Of a stretch of DNA of 8,715 nucleotides, positions 1 through 5,958 are shown piece after piece (position 1 is the stretch's first letter; each line of letters opens with the position of its first letter). The stretch covers positions 3,499-12,213 of the forward strand of contig DHLW01000025.1 of NCBI GenBank assembly GCA_002405485.1, given 5' to 3'. Under the pieces are notes generated by a model. The model worked only from the letters and a program-made list of their open reading frames with translations, did no database searches and was not told the origin of the DNA. Source of the DNA: Phycisphaerales bacterium UBA4658. GTDB taxonomy: Bacteria > Planctomycetota > Phycisphaerae > Phycisphaerales > UBA1924. Position numbers and translations under genes: made by a program.

Positions 1-1
1 C

Positions 2-1555
2 GACTTCTTCGGCGAGTGGAACGTCCCGCGCAAAGCCATCACCATGGGCGTCGGGACCATCCTCTCCGCCCGCCGAGTCGTCCTCCTGGCCCTCGGCGAG
101 CACAAGGCCGCCGTCATCAAGCGCGCCGTCGAAGGTGAAATCACCCACCACGTCGCCGCCAGCTTCCTCCAGGAGCACCGCAGCGCCAAGATCGTCCTCG
201 ACGCCGCCGCCGCCGCCGAACTCACACGCTTCAAAACCCCCTGGCTCCTCGGCGACGTCCGCGAGTTCGGACTCACCTGGGACGCCACACTCACCAAACG
301 CGCCGCCATCTGGCTCGCCCGAGAGCTCAACAAGCCCATCCTCAAGCTCACCGACGAGGACTACAACGAGCACGGCCTGCAGGACCTCCTCTCCACCCGC
401 GGCGGGGCGTACGACATCAACATCGAGGTCTTCCGAGCCCTCCAAGCCACCATCACCGGCTGGCCCGGGGGCAAGCCCCCCGCGCCGCTCCGCGGACAGC
501 AAGCCGCGTGGACGCCGACCATGGCCCACGCCCACGCCGTCCATCCAGAGTCCGACAGGCCCGCCTCCGACAGAAAGTCCGCCGCCGGTTCCGAGGCGTT
601 TCCCAAGCGCGTCATCCTCTTCTCCCCGCACCCCGACGACGACGTCATCTCCATGGGCGGCACGTTCATCCGCCTCTGCGCCCAGGGCCACGACGTCCAC
701 GTCGCCTACCAGACCAGCGGCAACATCGCCGTCTGGGACGAGACCGCCCTCCGCCACGCAGACTTCGTCACCGAGTTTGCCAAGAGCTTCCCCCACTTCG
801 GCGAAAAGGCCGCCGAGAAGATCGAGCAGAGCGTCGAGCAGTTCATCCGCCGGAAGAAGGCCGGCGAGATCGACATCCCCGAGCTCCAGACCATCAAGAC
901 GCTCATCCGCCGGACCGAGGCTCGCGCCGGCGCACGCTTCAGCGGCGTCACCCGCGACGATCACATCCACTTCCTCGACCTCCCCTTCTATGAGACCGGC
1001 AAGGTCCGCAAGAAGCCCCTGGGCGAGGAGGACATCCAGATCACCTGCGATCTCCTGGAACGCGTCAAGCCCCACCAGGTCTACGCCGCCGGCGATCTCT
1101 CCGACCCGCACGGCACACATCGCGTGTGCCTCTCGGCGATCATCACCGCCATGCACCGCCTCCGCGATCGTGCCTGGATGAAGGACTGCGTCCTCTGGCT
1201 CTATCGCGGCGCATGGCAGGAGTGGGACCCGCACGAGATCGAGATGGCCGTACCCCTCAGCCCCGACGAAGTCCTCCGCAAACGCTTCGCCATCTTCAAG
1301 CACGAGAGCCAGAAGGACAAGGCCCTCTTCCCCGGCCCAAACGACCAGCGCGAGTTCTGGCAACGCGCCGAAGACCGCAACCGCAACACCGCCAAGCTCT
1401 ACGACCAGCTCGGCCTCACCGAATACGAGGCCATCGAGGGCTTCGTCCGCTGGCGACCCGCCGCCAGCGACAACGTCGCCTGGGCGCTCACCGGCGACAA
1501 AAAAACCGCCAAACAAAACGAACACACCAACGGCAAGAAACGCAAGAAGCGCTGA
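2..1555 (+). CDS. nagB: Glucosamine-6-phosphate deaminase fused to PIG-L/LmbE-type N-acetylglucosamine deacetylase (5' partial)
   Basis: The reading frame is open from base 2, so the gene starts upstream; the ATG at 44 is an internal methionine. Visible residues 1 to about 85 match the C-terminal half of NagB: VPRKAITMGVGTIL, then LLALGEHKA, AVEGEITHH and ASFLQEH align with the E. coli segment around VPKYALTVGVGTLL and AVEGCVNH. By that alignment roughly 170 N-terminal residues, including the catalytic Asp/His/Glu of NagB, lie outside the window. A linking domain follows (FKTPWLLG to about nt 460), then a low-complexity linker (about 465-600). The second domain is PIG-L/LmbE: RVILFSPHPDDDVISMGG at nt 605-661, with the zinc and catalytic HPDD at 629-640, and a second ligand motif DPHGTH at 1103-1120. 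NagB converts glucosamine-6-phosphate to fructose-6-phosphate and ammonia, and PIG-L enzymes deacetylate GlcNAc derivatives. Both steps may therefore sit on one cytoplasmic polypeptide, in place of a separate NagA. Known fusions of this kind are usually annotated simply as NagB. Confidence 0.9.
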   Translation, partial: DFFGEWNVPRKAITMGVGTILSARRVVLLALGEHKAAVIKRAVEGEITHHVAASFLQEHRSAKIVLDAAAAAELTRFKTPWLLGDVREFGLTWDATLTKRAAIWLARELNKPILKLTDEDYNEHGLQDLLSTRGGAYDINIEVFRALQATITGWPGGKPPAPLRGQQAAWTPTMAHAHAVHPESDRPASDRKSAAGSEAFPKRVILFSPHPDDDVISMGGTFIRLCAQGHDVHVAYQTSGNIAVWDETALRHADFVTEFAKSFPHFGEKAAEKIEQSVEQFIRRKKAGEIDIPELQTIKTLIRRTEARAGARFSGVTRDDHIHFLDLPFYETGKVRKKPLGEEDIQITCDLLERVKPHQVYAAGDLSDPHGTHRVCLSAIITAMHRLRDRAWMKDCVLWLYRGAWQEWDPHEIEMAVPLSPDEVLRKRFAIFKHESQKDKALFPGPNDQREFWQRAEDRNRNTAKLYDQLGLTEYEAIEGFVRWRPAASDNVAWALTGDKKTAKQNEHTNGKKRKKR

Positions 1556-1583
1556 TTCCCGCCGTGCTCTGACCCCTGCCTTT

Positions 1584-1610
1584 GGTGGCACAGGCGTCCC
1601 GCCTGTGTGC
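1584..1610. repeat. Dispersed palindromic repeat, copy 1
   Basis: A 27-base unit identical to the one at 3672-3698. Its arms are CACAGGCG (1589-1596) and CGCCTGTG (1600-1607), an 8-bp perfect inverted repeat around a TCC loop. It lies in the 84-base gap between the deaminase/deacetylase and the isomerase, 30 bases before the isomerase ATG. There is no T-run after it, so it does not look like a classic terminator. The GTGTG tail creates a false in-frame GTG start at 1607 for the next gene. Similar short hairpins are, to my recollection, scattered through planctomycete and other bacterial genomes. Confidence 0.85.
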
Positions 1611-1639
1611 CTCCGCGCCCTTCTCTACCATCTGTTCCC

Positions 1640-2542
1640 ATGCCCGACCTCAACCCCATCTCGCGCGTGACCGACGCTCTCCGGAATGCAGCGGCGGGCT
1701 TTGCCTGCAGCCCCGCCGCCCATCGCGTCGGCGTCTGCTCGTGGTCACTCAGGCCCACCGGCTCGCTCGACCTTGCCGCCATGGTCCACCGCGTCGGCGT
1801 CAAGCATCTCCAGCTCCATCTGGATCCCATCCGCGAATCCAAGCCCGACTGGGGCGAGATCCAGACTCTGCAGGTCCTCCGCCGCGCAGGCGTTAAGATC
1901 GTCAGCGGCATGATGTCCATGCTCGGCGAGGACTACTCCTCCCTGGACTCCATCGCGCGAACCGGCGGCGTCCGCCCCGACGCCACCTGGCCCGCCAACC
2001 TCGCCGCCGCCAAGGCCAACGCACGACTGGCACGCCGACTCCACATTCCCCTGGTGACCTTCCACGCAGGGTTCATCCCCCACGATCCGGGCGCGGAACG
2101 AGCGAAGATGATCGACCGCCTCCGCCAGCTCGTCGACGTGTTCGACGATGTCGGCGTCCGCGTCGGCTTCGAGACCGGGCAGGAGTCCGCCGACACCCTT
2201 CTGGATGCCCTCCGCGAACTCGACCGCCCCCACGCGGGCGTGAACTTCGACCCCGCCAACATGATCCTCTATGGCATGGGCAACCCCGTCGCTGCACTGG
2301 AGATGCTCGCCCCGCGCATCGTCCAGATCCACATCAAGGACGCCGTCCCCGCCGCCAGCAAGGGACAGTGGGGCGACGAAGTCCCCGCCGGCACCGGTTC
2401 GGTCGACTGGACGCGCTTCTTCCAGGCCATCGCGCACCGGGGAATCGGGTGCGATCTCATCATCGAGCGCGAGGCCGGAGACAAGCGTGTGACCGACGCC
2501 GTCACCGCGCGTCGGCTCGTCGAGGACCACCTTCGCGCATGA
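1640..2542 (+). CDS. Sugar phosphate isomerase/epimerase (xylose isomerase-like TIM barrel)
   Basis: A 300-residue protein of the AP endonuclease 2/xylose isomerase-like superfamily, at the usual family length. The strand-end motifs appear in order: VGVCSWSL near 30-37, LVTFHAGFIPHD (138-149), VGFETGQ (175-181), VNFDPANM (201-208), VQIHIKDA (228-235) and DLIIERE (272-278). The likely divalent-metal ligands are E178, D204, H231 and E276, the usual Glu-Asp-His-Glu set of IolE and tagatose-epimerase relatives, so the active site looks intact. No signal peptide is visible, so it should be cytoplasmic. I chose the ATG at 1640; the frame stays open upstream to a GTG at 1607, but that codon lies inside the dispersed repeat. 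No Shine-Dalgarno site precedes 1640. The stop overlaps the next gene's start as ATGA, so the two are probably co-translated and may work on the same sugar. The exact substrate cannot be told; isomerase, epimerase or inosose dehydratase are all possible. Confidence 0.88.
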   Translation: MPDLNPISRVTDALRNAAAGFACSPAAHRVGVCSWSLRPTGSLDLAAMVHRVGVKHLQLHLDPIRESKPDWGEIQTLQVLRRAGVKIVSGMMSMLGEDYSSLDSIARTGGVRPDATWPANLAAAKANARLARRLHIPLVTFHAGFIPHDPGAERAKMIDRLRQLVDVFDDVGVRVGFETGQESADTLLDALRELDRPHAGVNFDPANMILYGMGNPVAALEMLAPRIVQIHIKDAVPAASKGQWGDEVPAGTGSVDWTRFFQAIAHRGIGCDLIIEREAGDKRVTDAVTARRLVEDHLRA

Positions 2543-3615
2543 CCGCTTCCACTCCTCAACACCCGGGTCATCTCCCAAGCTCCGTTTCCCTCGCTCCAGT
2601 TGGCGTGGGCATCATCGGACTGGGGTTCATGGGCTCCACCCACGTCCGCGCATACCAGGACGCCGCCGCCGATGGGCTCTGCGAGCTCGTCGCCGTCGCC
2701 GACAAGAGCGCCGAACGCCTCTCCGGCAAGCCCTTCGCCGCCGGGAACATCAACACCGGCGCATCGGAGAGACTCTTCGATCCTGCCAAGGTCCGCGGCT
2801 ACTTCGACCCTCGAGAACTCCTCGACAACCCCCGCGTCCACCTGGTCAGCATCTGCACCCACACCGACACCCACGTCGATCTCGCCATCGCCGCCCTGAA
2901 CAAGGGCAAGCACGTCCTGGTCGAGAAGCCCGTTGCCCTCACATCCGCCGAGACACTCCGCCTGGCCAAGGCCGCCGCCGAAGCCCGCACACTCTGCATG
3001 CCCGCCATGTGCATGCGCTTCTGGCCCGGCTGGCGATGGTTGCGAGACACCATCCACGCCGCTCCCTTCGGCAAGACCCTCTCCGCCACCTTCCAGCGCC
3101 TCGGTTCCCCCCCCACCTGGGCCGAGTTCTACGCCAACATCAACCGCTCCGGCGGCTCGCTCATCGACCTGCACATCCACGACGCCGACTTCATCCGCTG
3201 GTGCTTCGGCGAGCCCCAGAGCGTCAGCTCCACCGGCACGCCCATGCACGTCTCCACCATCTACCGCTACCCGGCCGGCCCCTCGCACGTCCTCGCCGAG
3301 GGCGCGCAGGACTATTCCCCCGGCTTCGGTTTCCGCATGCGCTACGTCGTCGCCTTCGAGAAGGCCACCGCAGACTTCGACATCGGCCGATCGCCAAACC
3401 TCCTTCTGCATCGCGACGGCCAGTCCACTCCGGTTGAGCTCCCAGCCAGCAGCGGCTACCACGCCGAGGTTCGGCACATCCTTCAGGCCATCCGCGACAA
3501 TCGATCCGCACGCGAGCTGGACGCCACCATCGACGACGCCGTCCGAACCATGCGCCTGCTCGAAGCCGAACGCACCAGTATGACCACCGCCACACCCCAG
3601 GTCTTCATCGCCTGA
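2539..3615 (+). CDS. Gfo/Idh/MocA family NAD(P)-dependent oxidoreductase
   Basis: A 358-residue protein. After a roughly 20-residue unconserved N-terminus comes a Rossmann strand with GLGFMG at 27-32 for dinucleotide binding. CTHTDTHVDLAIAALNKGKHVLVEKP (105-131) carries the family EKP motif with the likely catalytic K130. GGSLIDLHIHDADFIRW (205-221) carries D210 and H214, spaced like the catalytic Asp and His of inositol dehydrogenase. The C-terminal half is the mixed sheet substrate domain. Family members oxidise or reduce a sugar or inositol hydroxyl with NAD(P), in the cytoplasm. The ATG at 2539 is chosen because it gives the family length and overlaps the isomerase stop by 4 bases (ATGA), typical of translational coupling; the open frame back to 2368 runs inside the isomerase gene. 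Pairing of this family with a TIM-barrel isomerase is common in sugar and inositol catabolism and in 3-keto-sugar pathways. The substrate is unknown. Confidence 0.9.
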   Translation: MTASTPQHPGHLPSSVSLAPVGVGIIGLGFMGSTHVRAYQDAAADGLCELVAVADKSAERLSGKPFAAGNINTGASERLFDPAKVRGYFDPRELLDNPRVHLVSICTHTDTHVDLAIAALNKGKHVLVEKPVALTSAETLRLAKAAAEARTLCMPAMCMRFWPGWRWLRDTIHAAPFGKTLSATFQRLGSPPTWAEFYANINRSGGSLIDLHIHDADFIRWCFGEPQSVSSTGTPMHVSTIYRYPAGPSHVLAEGAQDYSPGFGFRMRYVVAFEKATADFDIGRSPNLLLHRDGQSTPVELPASSGYHAEVRHILQAIRDNRSARELDATIDDAVRTMRLLEAERTSMTTATPQVFIA

Positions 3616-3631
3616 AGTCTCTGACTTCTCT

Positions 3632-3658
3632 GGGAGCACAGGCGACCATCCTGTGTGA
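3632..3658. repeat. Diverged copy of the dispersed palindromic repeat
   Basis: GGGAGCACAGGCGACC followed by ATCCTGTGTGA resembles the exact copies at 1584 and 3672, with changes mainly in the loop and the second arm. The inverted arms are CACAGG (3637-3642) and CCTGTG (3650-3655). The copy lies 16 bases after the stop of the Gfo/Idh/MocA gene and 13 bases before the exact copy, so the two form a direct tandem. Confidence 0.65.
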
Positions 3659-3671
3659 CTTTTGGCCTTCT

Positions 3672-3698
3672 GGTGGCACAGGCGTCCCGCCTGTGTGC
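3672..3698. repeat. Dispersed palindromic repeat, copy 2
   Basis: Identical over 27 bases to 1584-1610. The arms are CACAGGCG (3677-3684) and CGCCTGTG (3688-3695) around TCC. It ends 12 bases before the ATG of the SDR gene, and its GTGTG tail supplies a false upstream GTG start at 3693 in the SDR frame. With the diverged copy at 3632 it fills most of the 95-base gap between genes. Confidence 0.85.
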
Positions 3699-3710
3699 AT
3701 CCAAGTCATC

Positions 3711-4619
3711 ATGACCATCCAGCACCCCATCAAGAACATCCTCATCACCGGCTGCAGCTCCGGTCTCGGCCGCATCACCGCCATCCATCTCGCCCAGCGC
3801 GGCTGGCGCGTCATCGCCGGCGTCCGCAAAGATTCCGACGCTCAATCCATCGTCAGCGAAGCCCGCGCACTCAACATCCAAGACCTCGCGACACTCAACA
3901 TCGACGTCACCGACGCCGACTCCATCGCCCACGCAACCCGCGAACTCGCGGGGCTCATCGCCCCCGGCACCCTCTCGGCGGTCGTCAACAACGCCGGCAC
4001 CTCCGTCGTCGGTCCCCTCGAGCTCGTTCCTCTCACCGAATGGCGCCGCCAGTTCGAGATCAACGTCTTCGGGCAGATCGCCGTGACCCAGGCCGTGCTC
4101 CCCATGCTCCGCGATCACCGCCGCGCCCACGGCCGCGGGTCCGCACGCATCGTCATGATGAGCTCCATCGCCGGCAAGGTCTCCCAGCCCATGCTCGGCC
4201 CCTACACCTCCAGCAAGTTCGCCCTCGAAGCCCTCTCTGACGCCCTCCGGATGGAACTGGCCCCCCAGGGAATCCAGGTCTCTCTCATCGAGCCCGGTGC
4301 GTTCGAGTCCAACATCTGGGCAAAGGGCAAGTCCAGCGCCGACGCCATGGATCGCGCCCACCCCGCATTCCCGATCTACGACCAGATGCTCAAGAACCTC
4401 GAGCGCGGCGTCGACAAGGTCGCCAAACACCCCGCCATCGCCGTGGCCCGCGCCGTCGAACGCGCCCTCACGCGCTCCGCCGCCCCGGCTCGCATCCTCG
4501 TCGGCATGGACGCCAAGGCCGGCGCGATCTCCAAGTGGCTCCTCCCCACCCGACTCTTCGACTTCGCCCTCCGCAAGACCTTTGGCGTGCCCGGCTCGAT
4601 CGAGTTTCCTCCGCGATGA
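3711..4619 (+). CDS. Classical short-chain dehydrogenase/reductase (SDR)
   Basis: A 302-residue cytoplasmic oxidoreductase with every classical SDR landmark: TGCSSGLG (13-20) for NAD(P) binding, NIDVTD (63-68) after the third strand, NNAG (93-96), the structural N118, and the catalytic triad S152, Y165 and K169 with the expected 13 and 4 residue spacing. EPGAF (194-198) follows as the usual PG motif. The R39-K40 pair at the end of strand 2 may favour NADP(H). The extended C-terminus (about 200-302) with ALTRSAAPARILVG resembles the 17-beta-hydroxysteroid dehydrogenase/retinol dehydrogenase-like subgroup. In bacteria that label says little about substrate. The ATG at 3711 is preferred to the GTG at 3693 because the latter lies in a repeat. 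No Shine-Dalgarno site is visible. The neighbours suggest a keto-sugar or related carbonyl substrate, but the gene could simply be a passenger. Confidence 0.9.
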   Translation: MTIQHPIKNILITGCSSGLGRITAIHLAQRGWRVIAGVRKDSDAQSIVSEARALNIQDLATLNIDVTDADSIAHATRELAGLIAPGTLSAVVNNAGTSVVGPLELVPLTEWRRQFEINVFGQIAVTQAVLPMLRDHRRAHGRGSARIVMMSSIAGKVSQPMLGPYTSSKFALEALSDALRMELAPQGIQVSLIEPGAFESNIWAKGKSSADAMDRAHPAFPIYDQMLKNLERGVDKVAKHPAIAVARAVERALTRSAAPARILVGMDAKAGAISKWLLPTRLFDFALRKTFGVPGSIEFPPR

Positions 4620-4784
4620 CCTTTCGAGTGTCCTGCCGCCCGGACGCCCGGCCAAACAGAATCGATCAGCGCCGATTCGCCCTCAAACCCCGCATCTTCG
4701 CGTCTGTGCGGCTCGAATCTGCCTGCTCACCCCGAGATACCATCCCTGCCCGCGAAAACCGCATCTTTCACACAGGCAAGCACC
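4620..4784. other. Intergenic gap with a weak inverted repeat
   Basis: 165 bases between the SDR and the second Gfo/Idh/MocA gene. I see no gene in it. The only structure is GAATCG (4659-4664) and CGATTC (4673-4678), a 6-bp inverted repeat with an 8-base spacer and no T-run after it. No convincing promoter hexamers or Shine-Dalgarno site are present before the ATG at 4785. Confidence 0.35.
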
Positions 4785-5762
4785 ATGCGCATCGGCATCA
4801 TCGGCGTCGATTCCTCCCACACACCCGTCTTCACCAATCGCGTGAACACCCTCAACAAAGAGGGCAAAACGCCCTGCAAGGTCACCTGCTTCTGGGATCC
4901 CGGCAAGCACGAGTGGCAGCACCCCGATGGTCCCGCCCAGTCTGCCAAGGACGTCGCCAAGTGGCGCGAAGACACCATCAAGGACGGCGCCAAGCAGGTG
5001 AACTCCATCGATGAGCTTCTCGGCCAGGTCGACGGCGTCATGGTCCTGAACATCTCCGGCCACCGCCACCTCGAACTCGCCGTCCCCTCGCTGGCCAAGG
5101 GGCTCCCGACCTACGTCGACAAGCCCCTGACCTGCTCCACCGATCAGGCCAAGGCTCTGCTCGCCATGAGCCGCCTGTACAAGGCCCGCTGCTACTCCGC
5201 GAGCTCCCTCCGCTTCATCACCGAAATCCCCAAGCTCGACAAGGACAAGGTCGGCGATATCGTCGCCATCGACGCCTTCGGCAACGGCGAGGTCATGGAC
5301 ATCATGCCCGACCTCTGGCACTACGGCTGCCACTCCATCGAAATGGTCGACGCCATCTTCCGGCACTTCAATCAAGGTGCCGGCGTCAAGCGCGTCTCCG
5401 CCGTCAAGTCCGCCACGCCCTTTGCCAAGGGCCAGCACGCCCAGCCCGGCGTTGAAGCCAAGAGCGGGTTCCACCTCCTCGACCTCGAATACCACGACGG
5501 CCGCCTCGCTCGCATCCGCTGCGACCGCAACGGCGCGTGGGCCTTCGGTGCCACCATCCACGGCACCAAGGGCATCGCCCAGTTCGTCGTCGACTTCGCA
5601 CCCGTCTACACCCGCCTCGTCGAAGGCATGGTCAAGTTCTTCGAGGGTGGCCCGGCTCCGGTGGACCTCCGCGACATCGTCGAAAATGTCGCCGTGATGG
5701 ACGCCGGAAACCGTTCGATCGCCGCCGGGGGCGAGTGGATCTCTGTGCCGACCATCGAATAA
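4785..5762 (+). CDS. Divergent Gfo/Idh/MocA family oxidoreductase
   Basis: A 325-residue protein. The N-terminal Rossmann motif reads GIIGVDSSHTPVF (4-16): the usual G-x-G-x-x-G is altered and followed by SSH, as in a Gfo/Idh/MocA subgroup with a D-[ST]-S-H start. The second landmark is YVDKPLTCS (110-118), where DKP replaces the canonical EKP, keeping the likely catalytic K113. HYGCHSIEM (179-187) supplies H183 at the usual catalytic position. The C-terminal sheet domain runs to about 280 and ends with DLRDIVENVAVMDAG, near the usual family end. The start at ATG 4785 sits three residues before the first strand, as expected; no Shine-Dalgarno site is visible. It is only distantly similar to the protein at 2539-3615, so it is not a recent duplicate and probably takes a different substrate or step. 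The protein could be an NAD-dependent sugar dehydrogenase or a non-oxidative lyase of the same fold; the sequence does not decide. Confidence 0.87.
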   Translation: MRIGIIGVDSSHTPVFTNRVNTLNKEGKTPCKVTCFWDPGKHEWQHPDGPAQSAKDVAKWREDTIKDGAKQVNSIDELLGQVDGVMVLNISGHRHLELAVPSLAKGLPTYVDKPLTCSTDQAKALLAMSRLYKARCYSASSLRFITEIPKLDKDKVGDIVAIDAFGNGEVMDIMPDLWHYGCHSIEMVDAIFRHFNQGAGVKRVSAVKSATPFAKGQHAQPGVEAKSGFHLLDLEYHDGRLARIRCDRNGAWAFGATIHGTKGIAQFVVDFAPVYTRLVEGMVKFFEGGPAPVDLRDIVENVAVMDAGNRSIAAGGEWISVPTIE

Positions 5763-5792
5763 CCCGGATGGACTGCTAAATGCACCCTGAGC

Positions 5793-5826
5793 CGACCCAG
5801 TGGAAACACTGGGTCGCTGCGTTCTT
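5793..5826 (+). terminator. GAAA-loop hairpin after the sugar gene cluster, probable terminator
   Basis: CGACCCAGTG (5793-5802) and CACTGGGTCG (5807-5816) form a perfect 10-bp stem closed by a GAAA tetraloop, starting 30 bases after the stop of the second Gfo/Idh/MocA gene. The tail GTTCTT (5821-5826) is only weakly T-rich, so it may terminate inefficiently or act as an mRNA 3'-end stabiliser. Confidence 0.6.
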
Positions 5827-5848
5827 GGACGCGTGCTCCGGAGAACGT

Positions 5849-5886
5849 GAATTCCCCCCGTTGTTTGGGGTGATGGGTCGCAATTC
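5849..5886. other. Possible second stem-loop in the gap before the glycosidase gene
   Basis: GAATT (5849-5853) can pair with AATTC (5882-5886), and inside it CCCC (5856-5859) with GGGG (5867-5870) around a 7-base loop. The pairing is interrupted and could be chance. It lies between the probable terminator at 5793 and the candidate -35 at 5890. I recognise no riboswitch class here. Confidence 0.25.
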
Positions 5887-5889
5887 CTC

Positions 5890-5922
5890 TTGACAGGTCC
5901 TGAATCTTCTGCATGCTTATAG
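5890..5922 (+). promoter_or_regulatory. Candidate sigma-70-type promoter for the glycosidase gene
   Basis: TTGACA at 5890-5895 is a perfect -35 hexamer. The best -10-like string is CTTATAG around 5916-5922, but the spacer is about 20-21 bases instead of 17, so the pair is not ideal. Its place, after the hairpin at 5793 and about 40 bases before the start codon, fits a separate transcript for the exported-protein genes. Confidence 0.35.
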
Positions 5923-5945
5923 AACTTGCCCGCATGCCCGCGGCC

Positions 5946-5953
5946 AAGAGGAG
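5946..5953 (+). promoter_or_regulatory. Ribosome binding site deciding the glycosidase start
   Basis: AAGAGGAG ends 5 bases before the GTG at 5959. It selects that start over the in-frame TTG at 5926, which has no such site and would put a non-signal extension before the signal peptide. Confidence 0.7.
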
Positions 5954-5958
5954 AGAGT

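Noticed and set aside
44..46. ATG at 44 as the start of the deaminase/deacetylase
   Set aside because: NagB homology (FFGEWNVPRKAIT) continues in frame to base 2, so the methionine is internal and the gene is truncated by the window edge.
135..1181. A 348-codon + strand frame inside the deaminase/deacetylase gene
   Set aside because: It is almost only Pro, Ser, Ala, Thr and Arg, the usual out-of-frame reading of this C-rich coding sequence.
2368..2538. Upstream GTG extension of the first Gfo/Idh/MocA gene
   Set aside because: The extra 57 codons lie inside the isomerase gene and give an Arg/Pro-rich, unconserved sequence; the ATGA overlap at 2539 fits better.
2269..3639. A 456-codon open frame on the - strand
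   Set aside because: It is antisense to the first Gfo/Idh/MocA gene, its composition is the typical Gly/Ala/Val/Glu/Asp shadow, and no recognisable motif is present.
1584..3698. Repeats as a CRISPR array or an insertion sequence end
   Set aside because: There are only three copies, with no regular spacers, no cas genes and no transposase in the window.
3483..4655. A 390-codon open frame on the - strand
   Set aside because: It is antisense to the SDR gene and runs through the dispersed repeats (giving HRRDACAT-like peptides); no domain is visible.
5763..5925. A known riboswitch before the glycosidase gene
   Set aside because: Hairpins are present, but I cannot match the conserved core of any riboswitch class, and the downstream exported hydrolase is not a typical target.
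5926..5958. TTG start for the glycosidase
   Set aside because: The GTG at 5959 has a strong Shine-Dalgarno site and puts the basic signal-peptide N-terminus at the very start.
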